From an uncultured Coriobacteriaceae bacterium (GTDB lineage: Bacteria > Actinomycetota > Coriobacteriia > Coriobacteriales > UMGS124), in NCBI GenBank assembly GCA_900539345.1, contig UQBS01000034.1:1-31891 (forward strand): a stretch of 31,891 nucleotides of DNA. The letters run 5' to 3'. The position numbers and the translations under genes were made by a program. This document shows, piece after piece, positions 29,976-31,891 of the stretch (position 1 is the stretch's first letter; the number at the start of each line of letters is the position of its first letter). A model generated the notes under the pieces. The model did not search any database, was not told the DNA's origin, and worked only from the letters and a program-made list of their open reading frames with translations.

Positions 29976-30009
29976 AAGGTGCCCCTCCAGAAGTCTGAAG
30001 GGGCACCTT
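29976..30009 (-). terminator. Operon A end hairpin (repeated hairpin, copy 2)
   Basis: AAGGTGCCCCTCCAG (29976-29990) pairs with CTGAAGGGGCACCTT (29995-30009), 14 of 15 positions, 4-base loop. It lies 17 bases after the last stop codon of operon A. Arms and flank match the hairpin at 27388-27431. Confidence 0.68.
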
Positions 30010-30026
30010 GAAAAGCAACGGGGGTG

Positions 30027-30461
30027 TTATCCGAGCCACTCGATGAAGAGGCGCAGGCCGGTGTCGGGGTGGTACTTCCAGGTAAGCTCGAAGTTCTTGC
30101 GAACGCGAGACTGCCAGCCGTCGCTTGCCGAGCACTGGTTGAACATGTCGAGCATGATTTGCGGCAGGCCGAGCTCGTCGAAAATGACGGCAATCGCGCT
30201 GTCGCCCGCGATGGAGTAGGTCCAATCCCCGCCGTCCTTGTCATGGGGGTTTGTGTCTACGAGGATGCCAGAACCGTCCTCGTAGACGGTGCAGCATTCC
30301 TGCTCGTCGGACTCAAGCCCGTCGACGATGGCCTGGAAGTCAGGCGCGCTGTCGGCCAGGGCGCGAGGCGTGGTTGAGCCGGCTGCCGTGGCACCGACCA
30401 GGGCTGCTGCGCATGCACCGCCCGCGATGAGGCTGCGCCTGGAGAGGGTTTCGTTGCTCAT
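30027..30461 (-). CDS. Small Tat-exported protein, unknown function
   Basis: A 144-residue protein beginning with a twin-arginine signal (LSRRSLIAGGACAAALVGAT, cleavage probably after PRALA). The mature part is about 107 residues, acidic, with YEDGSGILVDTNPHDKDGGD and a closing FELTWKYHPDTGLRLFIEWL segment; it contains three cysteines (CC pair and one more). I do not recognise a family. Tat export suggests folding or cofactor binding before transport. ATG 30461 has aggag six bases before. Last gene of operon A, nine bases after the membrane protein. Confidence 0.78.
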   Translation of the reverse strand: MSNETLSRRSLIAGGACAAALVGATAAGSTTPRALADSAPDFQAIVDGLESDEQECCTVYEDGSGILVDTNPHDKDGGDWTYSIAGDSAIAVIFDELGLPQIMLDMFNQCSASDGWQSRVRKNFELTWKYHPDTGLRLFIEWLG

Positions 30462-30470
30462 GCTCTGCTC

Positions 30471-30836
30471 CTATTCTGAAAAAGCTGCGTCGATGGGGTC
30501 GCTGGGCTCAGCGAAGTGCGCGGCGGGCTTGGGCTGGTCGGGGGCAAAGGCAAAGGCCAGAAGCCCCATGCAGGCCACAAGGGCGCCGACAGCGATGAAA
30601 ATGGCCTTCATTGTCATTGTTCCGGAGATATGGCCGGCCACAAGGGAGGCGCCCATGATGTAGTTGTACGCGTCGCCGCCCACGTACTCCCTGATGTAGG
30701 AGTACCCATCGCTGCCGCCGAGGCTCTCGTAGGTTGTGAGATGGTCGCCGGGGACCGCGATGATGAGGCCAACGGCAATCAATACGATACCAACGATTAT
30801 GACGACGAGCGCTGTCCCACGCCTCTTGTTCCCCAT
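30471..30836 (-). CDS. Small membrane protein with two helices
   Basis: A 121-residue protein: a basic start (MGNKRRG), helix 1 (TALVVIIVGIVLIAVGLIIA), an extracellular loop of ~45 residues (DHLTTYESLGGSDGYSYIRE onward), helix 2 (AIFIAVGALVACMGLLAFAF) and a short acidic tail. No family recognised. It starts three bases after the Ltp-protein stop codon, so the two are probably translated together. A truncated relative sits at the same place in operon B (27449-27529). Confidence 0.78.
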   Translation of the reverse strand: MGNKRRGTALVVIIVGIVLIAVGLIIAVPGDHLTTYESLGGSDGYSYIREYVGGDAYNYIMGASLVAGHISGTMTMKAIFIAVGALVACMGLLAFAFAPDQPKPAAHFAEPSDPIDAAFSE

Positions 30837-30839
30837 TGC

Positions 30840-31891
30840 CTACAGCCCCACTGCGGTTGCGGCGGCCGAGGCCTGGTCGTACGTGAAGCCCTCGAATTCG
30901 AGCTGGTCGATCAGGCCGCTACGGGAGAACGACATGAAGTCGAGGTACTCCTCGGCCTTGAGCACGGCCTGCTCGTCCCAGTCGGCGCCGCAGTTGTCCG
31001 CGGCGTACTCAGCCTCGGAGGTGGTGTAGCCTTCGAACTCAAGCTGGTCGATGAGGCCGCTGCGCGAGAAGGACATGAACTCCAGGTAGTCATTCGCCCT
31101 GTTAAGCGCGTTCTGCTCACCGCGCGTGGGAGCGTAAGAGGAACCGCTCGAACGGGTGCTGGAGCCAGAGAGGCCGCGGGAGCTTTGGCTGAGCGAGAGC
31201 GAGGTGGAAGAGGAGCTCGAAGGGCTTTCGGGCGTGCAGTTTACTTCGATCGAATCGACAACTTCGAACACGTCGTCTGAATCGACGTTTCCGAGTACGA
31301 ATACCCTGACGAGCAACAGGTTGCCGTCTTCGTCTACGGCTCCGCCGCCCAGTACCGTGATGTCCGTTCCATCGAGCTTGATTGTATAGATTCCGAAGTA
31401 GGTATCGTTGCCAAGCTGAGACATCTCTTCGACTGTCTCGCATGACCCGTCCGAGCTCGTAGCTTCGAGGTCTGCCGAAACGAGTAGGTCAATCAAGAAG
31501 CTCGGATCGTCGAAGTCGGCTGCGGCGTCTGCCAGGAAAACCTCTTTAATGAAGATCGCGCTCGTTTTCGAAAGGGTGCGCGAATAGGCTGCCTCCACGG
31601 CCTGATTGCCATCCGAAGTCGGGCTCTGATCGAACTGTTCGCAGGTGTACGTATCGGGGATGGTTATCGACATCTTGCCGAAACGCGTGGTGCCCAGGTA
31701 ATCATCCGTTGTGGCAATGAGAGAGTCAGACGAATCGGCGGTCTTGTTGTCCGATGCGGAGGTGTCTGAGTACGTGTTCGATACTGCCGTTTCGGGCGTC
31801 ACGTCGGTCGTGCCCGCCTGCTCGAGGCAGTCCTCCACGGCCGTGAAGATGGCCTTCGAGGTGACGGTGGCGCCGGAGACGGCGTCGACGC
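30840..31891 (-). CDS. FMN-binding-motif protein with two Ltp repeats (5' end outside window)
   Basis: The frame is open to the window edge, so the start is missing. The first visible residues, VDAVSGATVTSKAIFTAVED, are the end of an FMN_bind-type domain; SGATVTS is the S/D-GA-T/S-x-T/S motif whose last Thr/Ser carries covalent FMN through a phosphoester bond. After a polar linker comes the globular domain shared with 27533-28657 (LGTTRFGKMSITIPDTYTCE), then a serine-rich linker and two Ltp repeats (NRANDYLEFMSFSRSGLIDQ and EEYLDFMSFSRSGLIDQLEF) ending DQASAAATAVGL. A GTG at 31838 could be taken for a start, but the conserved motif upstream of it shows that it is internal. Probably exported and surface-bound, first or early gene of operon A. 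Confidence 0.82.
   Translation of the reverse strand, partial: VDAVSGATVTSKAIFTAVEDCLEQAGTTDVTPETAVSNTYSDTSASDNKTADSSDSLIATTDDYLGTTRFGKMSITIPDTYTCEQFDQSPTSDGNQAVEAAYSRTLSKTSAIFIKEVFLADAAADFDDPSFLIDLLVSADLEATSSDGSCETVEEMSQLGNDTYFGIYTIKLDGTDITVLGGGAVDEDGNLLLVRVFVLGNVDSDDVFEVVDSIEVNCTPESPSSSSSTSLSLSQSSRGLSGSSTRSSGSSYAPTRGEQNALNRANDYLEFMSFSRSGLIDQLEFEGYTTSEAEYAADNCGADWDEQAVLKAEEYLDFMSFSRSGLIDQLEFEGFTYDQASAAATAVGL

Noticed and set aside
27388..30009. Paired hairpins as ends of an insertion sequence
   Set aside because: Both hairpins lie 17 bases after the last gene of an operon and in the same orientation; there is no transposase between them, so transcript-end hairpins are the simpler reading.
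1..31891. CRISPR array, tRNA, rRNA or riboswitch
   Set aside because: No regularly spaced repeats, no cloverleaf with conserved TTC-loop in the gaps, and no known riboswitch core were noticed by reading; a covariance-model search could not be run.

Overview
The window looks like a chromosomal segment of a gut or oral anaerobe of the class Coriobacteriia, most likely family Eggerthellaceae. The pointers are high GC content, a LuxR-type regulator fused to a multi-pass membrane domain beside a Tat-exported molybdopterin enzyme, an exported flavin reductase of the kind these genomes carry in many copies, a TorD-type chaperone, and secreted Ltp-repeat proteins. This placement is inferred from gene content; no rRNA or tRNA gene, CRISPR array, integrase or intact insertion sequence was seen.

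Left part (1-5300): an HxlR regulator, a diacylglycerol-kinase-family lipid kinase and an MFS drug exporter, then a patch of decay. That patch holds a LuxR helix-turn-helix cut off from its sensor, two ~110-bp direct repeats flanking the kinase-exporter pair, an intact HicA/HicB toxin-antitoxin module with a readable promoter and operator, and three truncated gene remnants, one of them the last ~60 residues of a flavin fumarate-reductase-like enzyme.

Centre (5300-21100): a five-gene operon runs from a clear sigma70 promoter at 5759-5788 through a tandem winged-helix protein, a TorD chaperone, two diverged UvrD-like helicase-fold proteins and a polyferredoxin. Next come a membrane LuxR regulator, a 1004-residue Tat-exported molybdopterin oxidoreductase with its four-cluster ferredoxin subunit, an MFS transporter, and a Tat-exported FAD reductase. 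The regulator, molybdoenzyme, ferredoxin and transporter together resemble the loci of gut catechol dehydroxylases; the substrate cannot be read from sequence. The helicase pair inside a molybdoenzyme-maturation operon is the most unexpected arrangement in the window.

Right part (21100-31891): an ammonium channel fused to a C-terminal PII domain, a DASS-family anion transporter, a PD-(D/E)XK AAA-ATPase, then two related minus-strand operons of exported proteins with Ltp repeats. Each operon is followed by the same type of hairpin, and the left operon keeps a 26-codon stub of a membrane gene that is intact in the right one, so the two arose by duplication. The last gene runs off the window and carries an FMN-attachment-type SGATVTS motif before its Ltp repeats.
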